Shown here one piece after another: positions 42,531 to 50,824 of a stretch of 64,000 nt of DNA. The notes below the pieces were generated by a model that worked only from the letters and a program-made list of their open reading frames with translations, did not search any database and was not told the DNA's origin. Numbering within the stretch: position 1 is the first letter of the stretch; each line of letters starts with the position of its first letter. The stretch is from Nitrospirales bacterium (GTDB taxonomy: Bacteria > Nitrospirota > Nitrospiria > Nitrospirales > UBA8639), in the NCBI GenBank assembly GCA_021604005.1, contig BQIV01000018.1:1-64000 (forward strand), written 5' to 3'. Position numbers and translations under genes: made by a program.

Positions 42531-44498
42531 TTACGGCGTTGCATGACTGACAACCCGACTCATCCCCGCATCTCCCTCTTTTTCTGCTGACTCAGCTTTC
42601 GACATCGGCCACGTGATAAGACCCTGCACACCGTCTGTTCGTTGAAGCTCTCGTCCAGCCTGGGTGGCATATATCTGAGGCAGGTAGTTGGAGCCGTATT
42701 TTGAAATATACAGGAAGACATGTTCTCTGGCATTCACACGAACGGCCCAGGGGTCAAAGTCGTTTTGATAAAATTCTTCACAGAGCTGCATAGCATCTAA
42801 ACAGCTAATGCCTGTCGAGTCATTCAGCGTGTAATAATAATCCAACGGGATATCGTATTCTTCTTGCTTGTGAATAGTAATTCCAAATTTTTCTGGATTC
42901 CGAACCATAGGGGTATGTCGATACGCAACGAAATAAAACAGTTCCGTTGAATGGATATACCGTTTGTTGTCGATCAGAAATTGCCGTGTATCTTCGGCTT
43001 CATCTCGAGTCTCGCCAGGAAACCCGTAAAATGCCATCACATGATTCCAAATTCCTGCTTTGGCCGCTTCTCGTAAATTATTTTCAATGACACTTTTCTT
43101 CGCATGCTTATCCATGAGTTCGAGCACTCGCTCGTTGGCGGACTCCATCCCATAGTAGAGCGTACAACATCCGGCCTTAACCGCCTGTTTCCAAATCTCA
43201 GGCTCTTGAAGCGATTCTTCAAACCGGATCAAGGTAGTCCATTTAATCCCCACATCCTGCTCAACGAGCAACTGGACAACCTTCTTAAAAAGTGCAGGAG
43301 GGTATGACTCGTCGGCAAATAAAAAGTGTTTCGCCTGATACTTCTCTTTGAGCGCGGTAACATCTCGAACGACATCAGTAGCCGGTTTCCCTCGATATTG
43401 ATCGAAATATCCCTGTCCATGATCACAAAACGTACATCGACCCCAATAACATCCGCGCGTGGCGAGATAGGGCAGAATGCGCTCCGGCACAAAATAGGAG
43501 TCTAATGGTAACCCGTCAAAGTCCGGCAATGGTAGTGCTGTCGTCTTTTCGGTATAGACCTCCTCGCTAACCTGGACGCCCTTTTGACCTCGAAACATTA
43601 AGTTTGGAACCGCACTCCAATCTCGATCTCCCGCCAACGCTTCCAGTAACCACAGAAGCGCATGTTCGCCTTCATACAGAATTGCCGAATCAAACAAATC
43701 CGTGAAAAACTCTTCTTTTTGGGATATCTCTTCTTGCAACCGTGTAATCACATTACCGCCGACGGTGACATGAATATGAGGAAATGCGGCCTTGATCATT
43801 TTACAAAACGTTAATCCAGCCATCAGCTGCATTTGCGTTCCAATCGAGACTCCTACCACATCCGGAGCCTCCTTGCTGACAGTGGGAAGGACAAGTTGTT
43901 GGCACACATCTCGATAAACATTTACCTGTTCATCTTCTAAACAGGCAAACACTTCTTTAGAAACACCAGGCCGATAGCCTAAATTACTTTCCATAGGATA
44001 AAAGACCAGCGATGCTGGATAGTAGGCAGCCGAAATAAAATGCATCACCTCTCGAAAGACATTGAGCGCCGACTCGAGCTTGCCAGCATCGTAAAACTCT
44101 TCACCACGCGTCACGGTCTTTGCCCATTCCGCACGGTTTGCTAATTCGATCACATCGACTTCAGCTTTTGCTCTGAGACATGCAAGCTGTCCTGTTTCTT
44201 GCTCAGTCAATGAACGTCCTGACTGCTCGATGTTTTCAAGTGATGTTCGTTGCTGATCCATCCGTATTTTCAGCCAAATAAGAAAGGTATCCGTGAAAAA
44301 CCAATCATACATTTCAATATTGACATCTTTTTGAATAACCTGGTGTCCATGCTCACGAAGCACGGCCGTGAGGCTCGGCAAGGCCAGATAGGGAGCCGTG
44401 GGGACCCATTCCGGAGGAAAGAGCAACAGGGTTTTCATCGTCTTTCGAGGCTTGGAGGAAGGAGAAGATGTATCGACTTGGATTAAACTTGATGACAT
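42531..44498 (-). CDS. B12-binding radical SAM protein (copy 1)
   Basis: This protein has 655 residues. The N-terminal third is a cobalamin-binding-like Rossmann domain (KTLLLFPPEWVPTAPYLALPSLTAVLREHGHQVIQKDVN), lacking the DxHxxG of base-off binding. The radical SAM core follows at about residue 350 (LATRGCYWGRCTFCDHG, a C-x4-C-x2-C cluster). It is paralogous throughout to 44521-46419. The insert between the domains, about 100 residues with charged helices (ENIEQSGRSLTEQETGQLACLRAKAEVDVIELA), is shared by both. The reaction is unknown. A peptide or lipid methyl/alkyl transfer is a family-level guess. Confidence 0.75.
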   Translation of the reverse strand: MSSSLIQVDTSSPSSKPRKTMKTLLLFPPEWVPTAPYLALPSLTAVLREHGHQVIQKDVNIEMYDWFFTDTFLIWLKIRMDQQRTSLENIEQSGRSLTEQETGQLACLRAKAEVDVIELANRAEWAKTVTRGEEFYDAGKLESALNVFREVMHFISAAYYPASLVFYPMESNLGYRPGVSKEVFACLEDEQVNVYRDVCQQLVLPTVSKEAPDVVGVSIGTQMQLMAGLTFCKMIKAAFPHIHVTVGGNVITRLQEEISQKEEFFTDLFDSAILYEGEHALLWLLEALAGDRDWSAVPNLMFRGQKGVQVSEEVYTEKTTALPLPDFDGLPLDSYFVPERILPYLATRGCYWGRCTFCDHGQGYFDQYRGKPATDVVRDVTALKEKYQAKHFLFADESYPPALFKKVVQLLVEQDVGIKWTTLIRFEESLQEPEIWKQAVKAGCCTLYYGMESANERVLELMDKHAKKSVIENNLREAAKAGIWNHVMAFYGFPGETRDEAEDTRQFLIDNKRYIHSTELFYFVAYRHTPMVRNPEKFGITIHKQEEYDIPLDYYYTLNDSTGISCLDAMQLCEEFYQNDFDPWAVRVNAREHVFLYISKYGSNYLPQIYATQAGRELQRTDGVQGLITWPMSKAESAEKEGDAGMSRVVSHATP

Positions 44499-44520
44499 GT
44501 CGAAATCCTGACGTGAAAAT

Positions 44521-46419
44521 TTATGAGACCGAGGTCAGTACCGATTGATTGTCTTCCGGGGCGATTTTGAACTGCAAGGCTGGCAGCTTATTGGTTCCAA
44601 AATGTGCCACATAGAGAAACACATACTCACGAATGAAAATCTTGAGGTCCCATCCTTCATAATGATCACGTTCAAACTCTTCAAACACCCGTTCGGCGTC
44701 TTCGACGCCAAGACCGTCCTTAACGGTAAAGTAATAATCCAACGCCAGGTCCCAGTCAGGATTCTTATAAAAGGTCACCCCAAATTTTTCAGGATTCTTG
44801 GCGACCGGCGTATGCTTACTCAAATCGAACGTCCCGAACCCGATCGAATGAACATGTTCTTTATTGTCTTCAAGTAATTGCGTGGAAACCTTTGCGTCTT
44901 CGTAGCGTTCCCCAGGAAATCCGAAGAATCCCATGATGTGGTTCCAGACTCCGTGACGGGAAGACAGTTCTAAACTTCGTTGAATGACATCACGGGTCGT
45001 AGCTTTGTCCATAAGTTGAAGCACGCGTTCGCTTCCAGACTCATAGCCCATATGGAGGTATTTACAGCCGGATTCCTGTGCCGTTTGCCAAACCTGATCA
45101 TCAAGCAAACTTTTTTCAAAACGAATATGTGTTGTCCAGGCAATATCCATTTTGTGTTCGACGAGAGCATTGGTGAGCTTTCGAAACAAAGCCGGTGGAT
45201 AGGATTCATCCGTGAAATGAAAATGGCGTGTCTGATATTTTTCTTTGAGATGTGAAATCTCCTGTATGATTTCTTGAATCTTTTTGGTCCGATAGCCCGC
45301 CGTATACCCTTCGCCATGATCACAAAACTCACACCGCCCCCAGTAACACCCGCGTGTGGCTAAATACGGTAAGACGCGATCAGGCACAAAGTACTTTTCG
45401 AGTGGCAAGCCATCGAAGTCAGGTGGAGGCAGTTCTGCCATATTTTCCGCATAGGTTGCTATACTGACATGAATGCCCTCTGCATCTCGATAGATCAAGT
45501 TCGGAACATGAGCTAGCTCACCGTGTGAACCGATTGCCTCGATGAGGCGAAGAAAGGCCGTCTCTCCCTCGTACACCACCGCACTGTCAAACAGGGCAAA
45601 CAACTTGGGCGACTGAGGCAACACGTCACGAAGCCGCGTGACGGTGTTTCCGCCAATAGTGACATGAATATGCGGAAATTGTTCCTTAATTAACGAACAG
45701 AACGTCATCGAAGAAAAGAGCTGTTGCTGCAAAACAATCGAAATACCGATAATTTCCGGTTGCTCGGCTTCAATGGCCGGTTTCAGAATGTGCTCAAACA
45801 CATCTCGGTACACATTGACTTGCGTATCTTCCACCGCCTCAAGAACTTCAGATGACATAAAGACTTTATAGGACAAATCTGTTTCCATTGGCGGCATACA
45901 GATTCTTGCTGGGGCATAGACCAATGAAATAGTAGATGTGACTTCTCGAAACACATTGATCGCCCACTCCAGCTTATTAATGTCATACAGATCAGGACTG
46001 CGAACAATGCGCTTGGCTTCTTCGGCCTTCTCCGATAACTCTCCGATACGATTTCTCGTGCACTCGCATAGCGCGATCTGAAGGTCCATTTCCGCTTCGG
46101 TGAGGTCACGGATCCGTGAGAGTTTTTTCAACCGGTCCAATTGTTGCGGAACCCGTTTTAACACTTTCCCAAGAAAATCGCCGCTGAAATACCAATCATA
46201 CATTTCAAGATTGACATCTTTTTGAACGACGTCATGGCCAGCCGCGCGGATAAAGGCGGTGAGCGTCGGCAGGCTCAAGTACGGCTCAGAAGGAAACCAA
46301 TCTGGCGGAAAGACCAACATGACCTTGCTGCGACGGTGTGAAGTTCGCTTGTCCTCACCGCGCACGGGCTGAATCAATGAGGGAGCAAGCAACCCCCCTT
46401 TGTTGTAATCAATTCTCAT
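44521..46419 (-). CDS. B12-binding radical SAM protein (copy 2)
   Basis: This protein has 632 residues and the same layout as its neighbour. The N-terminal domain is SKVMLVFPPDWFPSEPYLSLPTLTAFIRAAGHDVVQKDVNLEMYDWYF. The helical insert comes next, then the radical SAM cluster LATRGCYWGRCEFCDHGEGY (about residue 358). The conserved tail HFHFTDESYPPALFRKL and GSERVLQLMDKATTRDVIQRSLELS follow. It lies 22 bases upstream of copy 1, so the two are co-transcribed and may form a heterodimer or act in sequence. Confidence 0.75.
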   Translation of the reverse strand: MRIDYNKGGLLAPSLIQPVRGEDKRTSHRRSKVMLVFPPDWFPSEPYLSLPTLTAFIRAAGHDVVQKDVNLEMYDWYFSGDFLGKVLKRVPQQLDRLKKLSRIRDLTEAEMDLQIALCECTRNRIGELSEKAEEAKRIVRSPDLYDINKLEWAINVFREVTSTISLVYAPARICMPPMETDLSYKVFMSSEVLEAVEDTQVNVYRDVFEHILKPAIEAEQPEIIGISIVLQQQLFSSMTFCSLIKEQFPHIHVTIGGNTVTRLRDVLPQSPKLFALFDSAVVYEGETAFLRLIEAIGSHGELAHVPNLIYRDAEGIHVSIATYAENMAELPPPDFDGLPLEKYFVPDRVLPYLATRGCYWGRCEFCDHGEGYTAGYRTKKIQEIIQEISHLKEKYQTRHFHFTDESYPPALFRKLTNALVEHKMDIAWTTHIRFEKSLLDDQVWQTAQESGCKYLHMGYESGSERVLQLMDKATTRDVIQRSLELSSRHGVWNHIMGFFGFPGERYEDAKVSTQLLEDNKEHVHSIGFGTFDLSKHTPVAKNPEKFGVTFYKNPDWDLALDYYFTVKDGLGVEDAERVFEEFERDHYEGWDLKIFIREYVFLYVAHFGTNKLPALQFKIAPEDNQSVLTSVS

Positions 46420-46747
46420 AGGTAGTCCTTCTACAACAATAAATAAAGTCAGATTGAGTTGAGGCCGATAGTGAGAATGACCATGAACAAGCCAACGCGT
46501 GTTTTCTATTCAGAAATTCTACTGATGGCCCATTCTATGTCCTCAGAAAATCCAGGGTCAAGGCCCTTCGATAGCTGCGTATTCGTAGGGAAATTTGATT
46601 GACAGAGTTATATATTATCTATAAGATTAGAGGTTTGTAATCGGCTGTGTATCAGGTTGCCTTTCTTCTGATTCCCGCCTGCCTGTGTTCAATCCTATTT
46701 TCCCTAAAACCATTCCCTCCTGAGGGACAACTTGTGAGGATAGCCCC
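46420..46747. other. Gene-free spacer between divergent genes
   Basis: No frame is supported. It must carry the promoters for the radical SAM pair (minus) and for 46748 (plus). Confidence 0.35.
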
Positions 46748-47260
46748 ATGACCAAGTGCGCGACACACGAACCAAAACATTGGATGTCATATCTCATCGA
46801 TTCGCTTGTAAACTCAGGAGCTCTCCTCAGTTGGGAAGCACTCGACTATGTCACATCGAATCTCCTTGGAGAATCTCCCAATGCTCAGCTTCACCATTCT
46901 AAGGCCCCCTATGAAGCCACGCAGCAATTGCTCAATCGAGTCTATGGTCCAATTGTGGAAGCAGCCTCTCGAACCATTGATTTGCCAACGCAAGCCATGA
47001 TTCACATGTTCACCGATATTAGTCTGATCGGGAAGTCAGCGGTCCTGGTTGTCTACTTTCCCGGAGACAATCAGCCTCACCAACTCTTACTTCTCGATTC
47101 TGCTCCTGCCTGGGATCTGGTGTTTGAGTCAGAAACACACTTCAATAGATGGGCGGAAGAACGTTATCAATGGATTATCCAAGCACTTCAAGCTATCGTC
47201 ACCGGTACACGCCAGACTTCAGAACTGCTCGACGAACAAGCAATAGCACAGATGGTATAG
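46748..47260 (+). CDS. Hypothetical protein (170 aa)
   Basis: The start is supported by GAGGATAGCCCC before ATG 46748. The protein is soluble, with no signal peptide. A hydrophobic-strand centre (MIHMFTDISLIGKSAVLVVYFPGDNQPHQLLLLDSAP) is flanked by helices. I do not recognise the family. Confidence 0.6.
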   Translation: MTKCATHEPKHWMSYLIDSLVNSGALLSWEALDYVTSNLLGESPNAQLHHSKAPYEATQQLLNRVYGPIVEAASRTIDLPTQAMIHMFTDISLIGKSAVLVVYFPGDNQPHQLLLLDSAPAWDLVFESETHFNRWAEERYQWIIQALQAIVTGTRQTSELLDEQAIAQMV

Positions 47261-47399
47261 AGCCTCGTCCTTGACTTATTCTACGCGCCTTCTCAATTCA
47301 TGATTTTTGGGAAGGCGTGTTGTGTCTGCACCGCCATCGCTTCTCCCCAATCCAATCTTTTCTCTATAGACGTAATGATCATCGGACTTCCAACCTTCA

Positions 47400-47969
47400 T
47401 TACACCCACACCCATAGTGCATACCCAAAGAATGCGAAGTACGAGATGGCAACAATTCCTACAAACCATTTCGTAAGGTATGATGATGTACCGCGAAGTA
47501 CACTGAGGGCAGAAACAAGGACAACCACGACTTCCAGACCAGTCACAATGTGACCATAGTGTTGAGGGTCCCAATAGGAAATTGGACTTTCAAAACGCCA
47601 ATCGGACACAGGGAAAAAATGTCGATGCCCGTCATCGTGATGAAGCGGTAAATCTGCAAACACATGAAACCCCATGCTGATACCAAGAAAGAGACCAGCT
47701 TGCGAATGGGCTTTCCATGCGATAAGTACGCCTACGATAATAAAGGGAAGCGAATTAAAACAATCAAAAAAGTTTTGCCACGCTTCGAGATAGTAGTCAT
47801 GACTCCAGATCACATGCTCTGGAATATTTCGAAGTATCTTTTCAATGAAATAAAAGAGGAACATCGGGGCATCGGGAAGGAGAGCGCCTGTAAGAATATA
47901 CAATTGATGACGCGGTGACTCCCGTCGACCAAGCAGCGCTAGATTCACCAGTAAATGAGCAGGCGTATT
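47400..47969 (-). CDS. Multi-pass membrane protein of a metal-dependent-hydrolase type
   Basis: This protein has 189 residues from ATG 47969 and about five hydrophobic helices. The N-terminal TPAHLLVNLALLGRR and LTGALLPDAPMF resemble the H-x-x-x-N and LPD motifs of the YdjM-like membrane-bound hydrolase family. A later MGFHVFADLPLHHDDGHRHFFPVSDWRFESPISYWD cluster holds further His/Asp that could complete a metal site. The substrate is unknown. Confidence 0.6.
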   Translation of the reverse strand, partial: NTPAHLLVNLALLGRRESPRHQLYILTGALLPDAPMFLFYFIEKILRNIPEHVIWSHDYYLEAWQNFFDCFNSLPFIIVGVLIAWKAHSQAGLFLGISMGFHVFADLPLHHDDGHRHFFPVSDWRFESPISYWDPQHYGHIVTGLEVVVVLVSALSVLRGTSSYLTKWFVGIVAISYFAFFGYALWVWV

Positions 47970-48016
47970 CATGTAAGAAAGGCTCAATTATAACGAATTC
48001 ACAGACACAACAGTAG

Positions 48017-48209
48017 GCTTAAACACGATAGTTGTGTGACATATCGCTGCTGAAAGGCAATCTAAGTTAGCCTTCAAGACCAGCTGAAATATTGATTACC
48101 GGTGTTTAATCGGTAGACTTGAACACGATAGTTGCGTGACATATCGCTGCTGAAAGGCAATCTAAGTTAGCCTTCAAGACCAGCTGAAATATTGATTACA
48201 GGTGTTCAA
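48017..48209. repeat. Tandem pair of about 93-bp direct repeats, 100-bp period, hairpin-forming
   Basis: The units start at 48017 and 48117 and are nearly identical. Each begins TTAAACAC or TTGAACAC and ends GTGTTTAA or GTGTTCAA, so the ends of each unit can pair and the single change is compensated in both arms. Inside are GAAAGGC/GCCTTC and GCTG/CAGC pairings. The surrounding 347-base gap (47988-48334) has no gene. Confidence 0.8.
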
Positions 48210-48334
48210 GTACAGAGCCGCATTTCAAGAAAAGGCCGGAAAAATTTTGACAGAGACAAGATGAGCGAGGTTAGGCTATCATATGAGTTGAGAAACTTAC
48301 ACTCATCCATGGAACATGGGAAGGCAACGTTAAT

Positions 48335-48538
48335 ATGCCGACGAATGCATTAAAAAAAGATACGCCACGGGGAAATGGGCCGCCTCCAGTGCTGACAACC
48401 ACGAAGCAGGCAAGCGGAAAAAATGATGCACAAACTGAATCCGAACTCGCGGCCCAAGAAATAGAGGCACTCTGGGAATCTCAAGAAGTCGGACTGACAC
48501 GGTGGTCAACAGATGATGGGAAACGCTATGCAGATTAA
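48335..48538 (+). CDS. Small hypothetical protein (67 aa)
   Basis: The protein is hydrophilic and begins with a Lys/Pro/Gly-rich stretch (KKDTPRGNGPPPV), followed by an acidic helix (SELAAQEIEALWESQEVGL). It has no Cys or membrane segment. GAAGG lies upstream at longish spacing. No family is recognised. Confidence 0.45.
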   Translation: MPTNALKKDTPRGNGPPPVLTTTKQASGKNDAQTESELAAQEIEALWESQEVGLTRWSTDDGKRYAD

Positions 48539-48559
48539 GCTTATCGGTATTTGCAATCG

Positions 48560-49831
48560 CTAAAACTTATATGTCAATTCAAATAAGTTCACATCGACGC
48601 CACGATTATCGGACCCCCACATACCGGCATCCGAAATATGATGAAATCGCCAGCCAATACCAACATGGTCCGTGACATAATACGTGAGCCCACCTTGTCC
48701 AACGATTTGGATAGGTCCACCAAGGTCCTGCCGTCCATATTTTTCTCGACTCACGTAGGCAAGCCCAGGTCCGCCATTGATACTCATCTTCCAGTCGGGA
48801 TACCAAAACACAATACCTGGTGAAATTGTCCCGATAAATCCAAGATCGCCGTCGCCACGCAAGGCTCCGAGCGAACCGTTCATACGAAAATATATTTCCC
48901 AGCCCGACTCGTAATAATACTGCTTAGGGAACCTCATCGCGCCAAAGATATCAAAGTGCTCAAAATTTTCTTTTTCAGTCGGTGGAATCGCCACATACTC
49001 AGCATTAAACCCACCTCGAATCCCTATCTCATCCCATCGCAACCCTTCCCTATCATCACGGGCTCCTGCCATCGATGCTCTTTCTTCAGAAACAGCGTTT
49101 TCATCAGCTAATTCGTTTTTTGCCAGAATGCGCGGAGTCGTGTTGGATGACTCAGCATTCGTCGACATAGCCACACGGTCGATTACAGGCGTAATGAGTG
49201 GTTCCTTGACAATTGGCATTGCCATGACCGGAGAAGGGATGGGTTCAGGAGCAAAGATTTCCTGCGCACGCATATCAGACTGCAGGGTTTGTGGTTCGGT
49301 AAGCACTTCATCATTTGGCCTTACTGGCTCTCTTGCTGGAATCACGACTTCACTTATCTCTTCTTTAAATGATGTTTTTGTGATTGGTTCTATACCTTGG
49401 CTCTCTGTCGTTCTCCACGTTCGTTTGACAAAGATATTGACAGGTTCACCATCGGCTTCGTGAAGCACCGCCTTCGTCTCAGAAAAAGCCTGCGGACGAT
49501 TGCAGGAATTTGGGTCTGATGATGCACATGACGATGAGCGCGGAAGGTCCGCGCCCTCATCGCGCCCTGAAATAGTCTCCACATCACCAGCAGTGTGAAC
49601 CTGTGAAAGAGTAGCACCTGGACTCTGGGCAAATGCCGTCGCGTCAACCTGAAGGGGTGACATATGCTCTTTGATTGTCGACCTCTGTTTCATGTCAACC
49701 GGTGCTAACTCTTTAGGCAATTGGCTTTGGCCGCTCACCCAAACCAATGCACTAATACCAAGCAAGCCACCGAATCCTATGAGGATAGATTTCATCATAT
49801 GTATAGACCGTGCAATCCTTTCAATCGACAT
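48560..49831 (-). CDS. Lipid A deacylase-like (PagL) barrel with a long N-terminal extension
   Basis: This protein has 423 residues from ATG 49831. A hydrophobic N-terminal anchor (SILIGFGGLLGISALVWV) and about 240 disordered residues rich in E, P, S and T precede a C-terminal beta-barrel domain (GIRGGFNAEYVAIPPTEKENFEHFDIFGAMRFP to LFELTYKF). The barrel ends with the PagL-like FHHISDAGMWGSDNRGVDV. The active His and Ser (H-x-S) are kept, but the usual N and E appear as D. The terminal F suits outer-membrane insertion, but an uncleaved N-terminal anchor would be unusual. Confidence 0.55.
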   Translation of the reverse strand: MSIERIARSIHMMKSILIGFGGLLGISALVWVSGQSQLPKELAPVDMKQRSTIKEHMSPLQVDATAFAQSPGATLSQVHTAGDVETISGRDEGADLPRSSSCASSDPNSCNRPQAFSETKAVLHEADGEPVNIFVKRTWRTTESQGIEPITKTSFKEEISEVVIPAREPVRPNDEVLTEPQTLQSDMRAQEIFAPEPIPSPVMAMPIVKEPLITPVIDRVAMSTNAESSNTTPRILAKNELADENAVSEERASMAGARDDREGLRWDEIGIRGGFNAEYVAIPPTEKENFEHFDIFGAMRFPKQYYYESGWEIYFRMNGSLGALRGDGDLGFIGTISPGIVFWYPDWKMSINGGPGLAYVSREKYGRQDLGGPIQIVGQGGLTYYVTDHVGIGWRFHHISDAGMWGSDNRGVDVNLFELTYKF

Positions 49832-50257
49832 TTTGGTGTCACGGACGGCATAACACGCAATCCAAGACATCGCCCATTAACCGACTATAGTAAAAATTAC
49901 TTCAGACAACAGTCTCCATTCAGGCAAATGAGCAAACAATACGGTCGCGGCAATTCATATCGATATTTATGAGGCGTATAGGTATATCGGGATATTCGAT
50001 TGAGTGCGAGAGGGGCTTCAACAGCTCTGAACGTTACAGTATGTTTGAGAAGTCAATGCTGATGAAGAACAATGGAGTGGGGTACCGCACCACCTTTCAT
50101 TACGATCTAGAAGATCCATTTAAGAGGCTGATATTTTCTACCACACCACAGTGTCATCTTCAAGATTGCCATACGATTTACCATCGTTTTAAAAAGGCAA
50201 GACGGTAAGTGTCCTATAGTCTTAAGGTTGTAGTGCATTCTGACAGTATGTAAATTT
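49832..50257. other. AT-rich spacer with no supported gene
   Basis: A forward frame (49969-50208) is open but shows no family resemblance and no ribosome-binding site. Nothing else is seen. Confidence 0.4.
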
Positions 50258-50470
50258 TTACGACTTTTCCTGCTCTCTAACGCAATCCTTGCCATTCACC
50301 CTTCCCAAATTCAACACATTACAAAACAGATACATGTATGTGATTGAAAAGACTTTAAGGGTCACATCAATATCTCTCGTAAGACGAGGTTCCCCGTACA
50401 CCAAGACCGCTTGCCCACCGATTACCATATAGGGGATACGACGTCGCTTAAGTGTCTTAGAAATCTTCAT
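50258..50470 (-). CDS. Truncated AbiEii-like nucleotidyltransferase
   Basis: From ATG 50470 this is a 70-residue protein. The family start (KISKTLKRRRIPYMVIGGQAVLVYGEPRLTRDIDVTLKV) contains the GG and the D-x-D metal residues of the minimal nucleotidyltransferase fold. After about 40 residues it turns into unrelated sequence and stops, whereas full proteins run to 150-250 residues. It is probably a degraded toxin or nucleotidyltransferase and overlaps the preceding gene by 14 bases. Confidence 0.5.
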   Translation of the reverse strand: MKISKTLKRRRIPYMVIGGQAVLVYGEPRLTRDIDVTLKVFSITYMYLFCNVLNLGRVNGKDCVREQEKS

Positions 50471-50681
50471 CAACAGGTGTTCGAACATTGAAAGCATTGG
50501 CTACGCGAATATCTACATCGATTCCCTCTAAGGGATCCTTCGGAGAAAATACACCGAGGTTTCGTGCCTCTTGAAGAAGCGCTTCGACAATTTTCAGATT
50601 AGAGAAGAGGTCAGGTTTAGTTTTCATGATCTGTTCGCGCTCAAATTGTTCGAGACGTGTACGGTTTTTGATCATAATCAA
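50457..50681 (-). CDS. Small partner gene of the nucleotidyltransferase (antitoxin-like)
   Basis: This protein has 74 residues (start also possible at the internal M, MKTKPDLFSNLKIVEALLQEARNLGVF). The composition and position, just upstream of and overlapping the AbiEii-like gene, match a two-gene module common in bacteria. The partner's truncation suggests that the pair is no longer functional as a toxin system. Confidence 0.5.
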   Translation of the reverse strand: MIMIKNRTRLEQFEREQIMKTKPDLFSNLKIVEALLQEARNLGVFSPKDPLEGIDVDIRVANAFNVRTPVDEDF

Positions 50682-50824
50682 GCCACTGATGATTTAGGAA
50701 TAATGAACACAAAACGATTCATACTGCTGATAGTGTGCAGAACCTAGAAACGTGATCTGCCAGTTAAAACAGCGAATGTTGTATTTTTTCTTTAAGCATT
50801 CATCAATGTGCATGTCACATTTTT

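Noticed and set aside
47988-48334. CRISPR array reading of the direct repeats
   Set aside because: There are only two copies of about 93 bases with no spacer of CRISPR size and no cas genes.
49969-50208. Plus-strand frame of 79 codons
   Set aside because: It has no family resemblance and no ribosome-binding site, and overlaps an equally open opposite frame.
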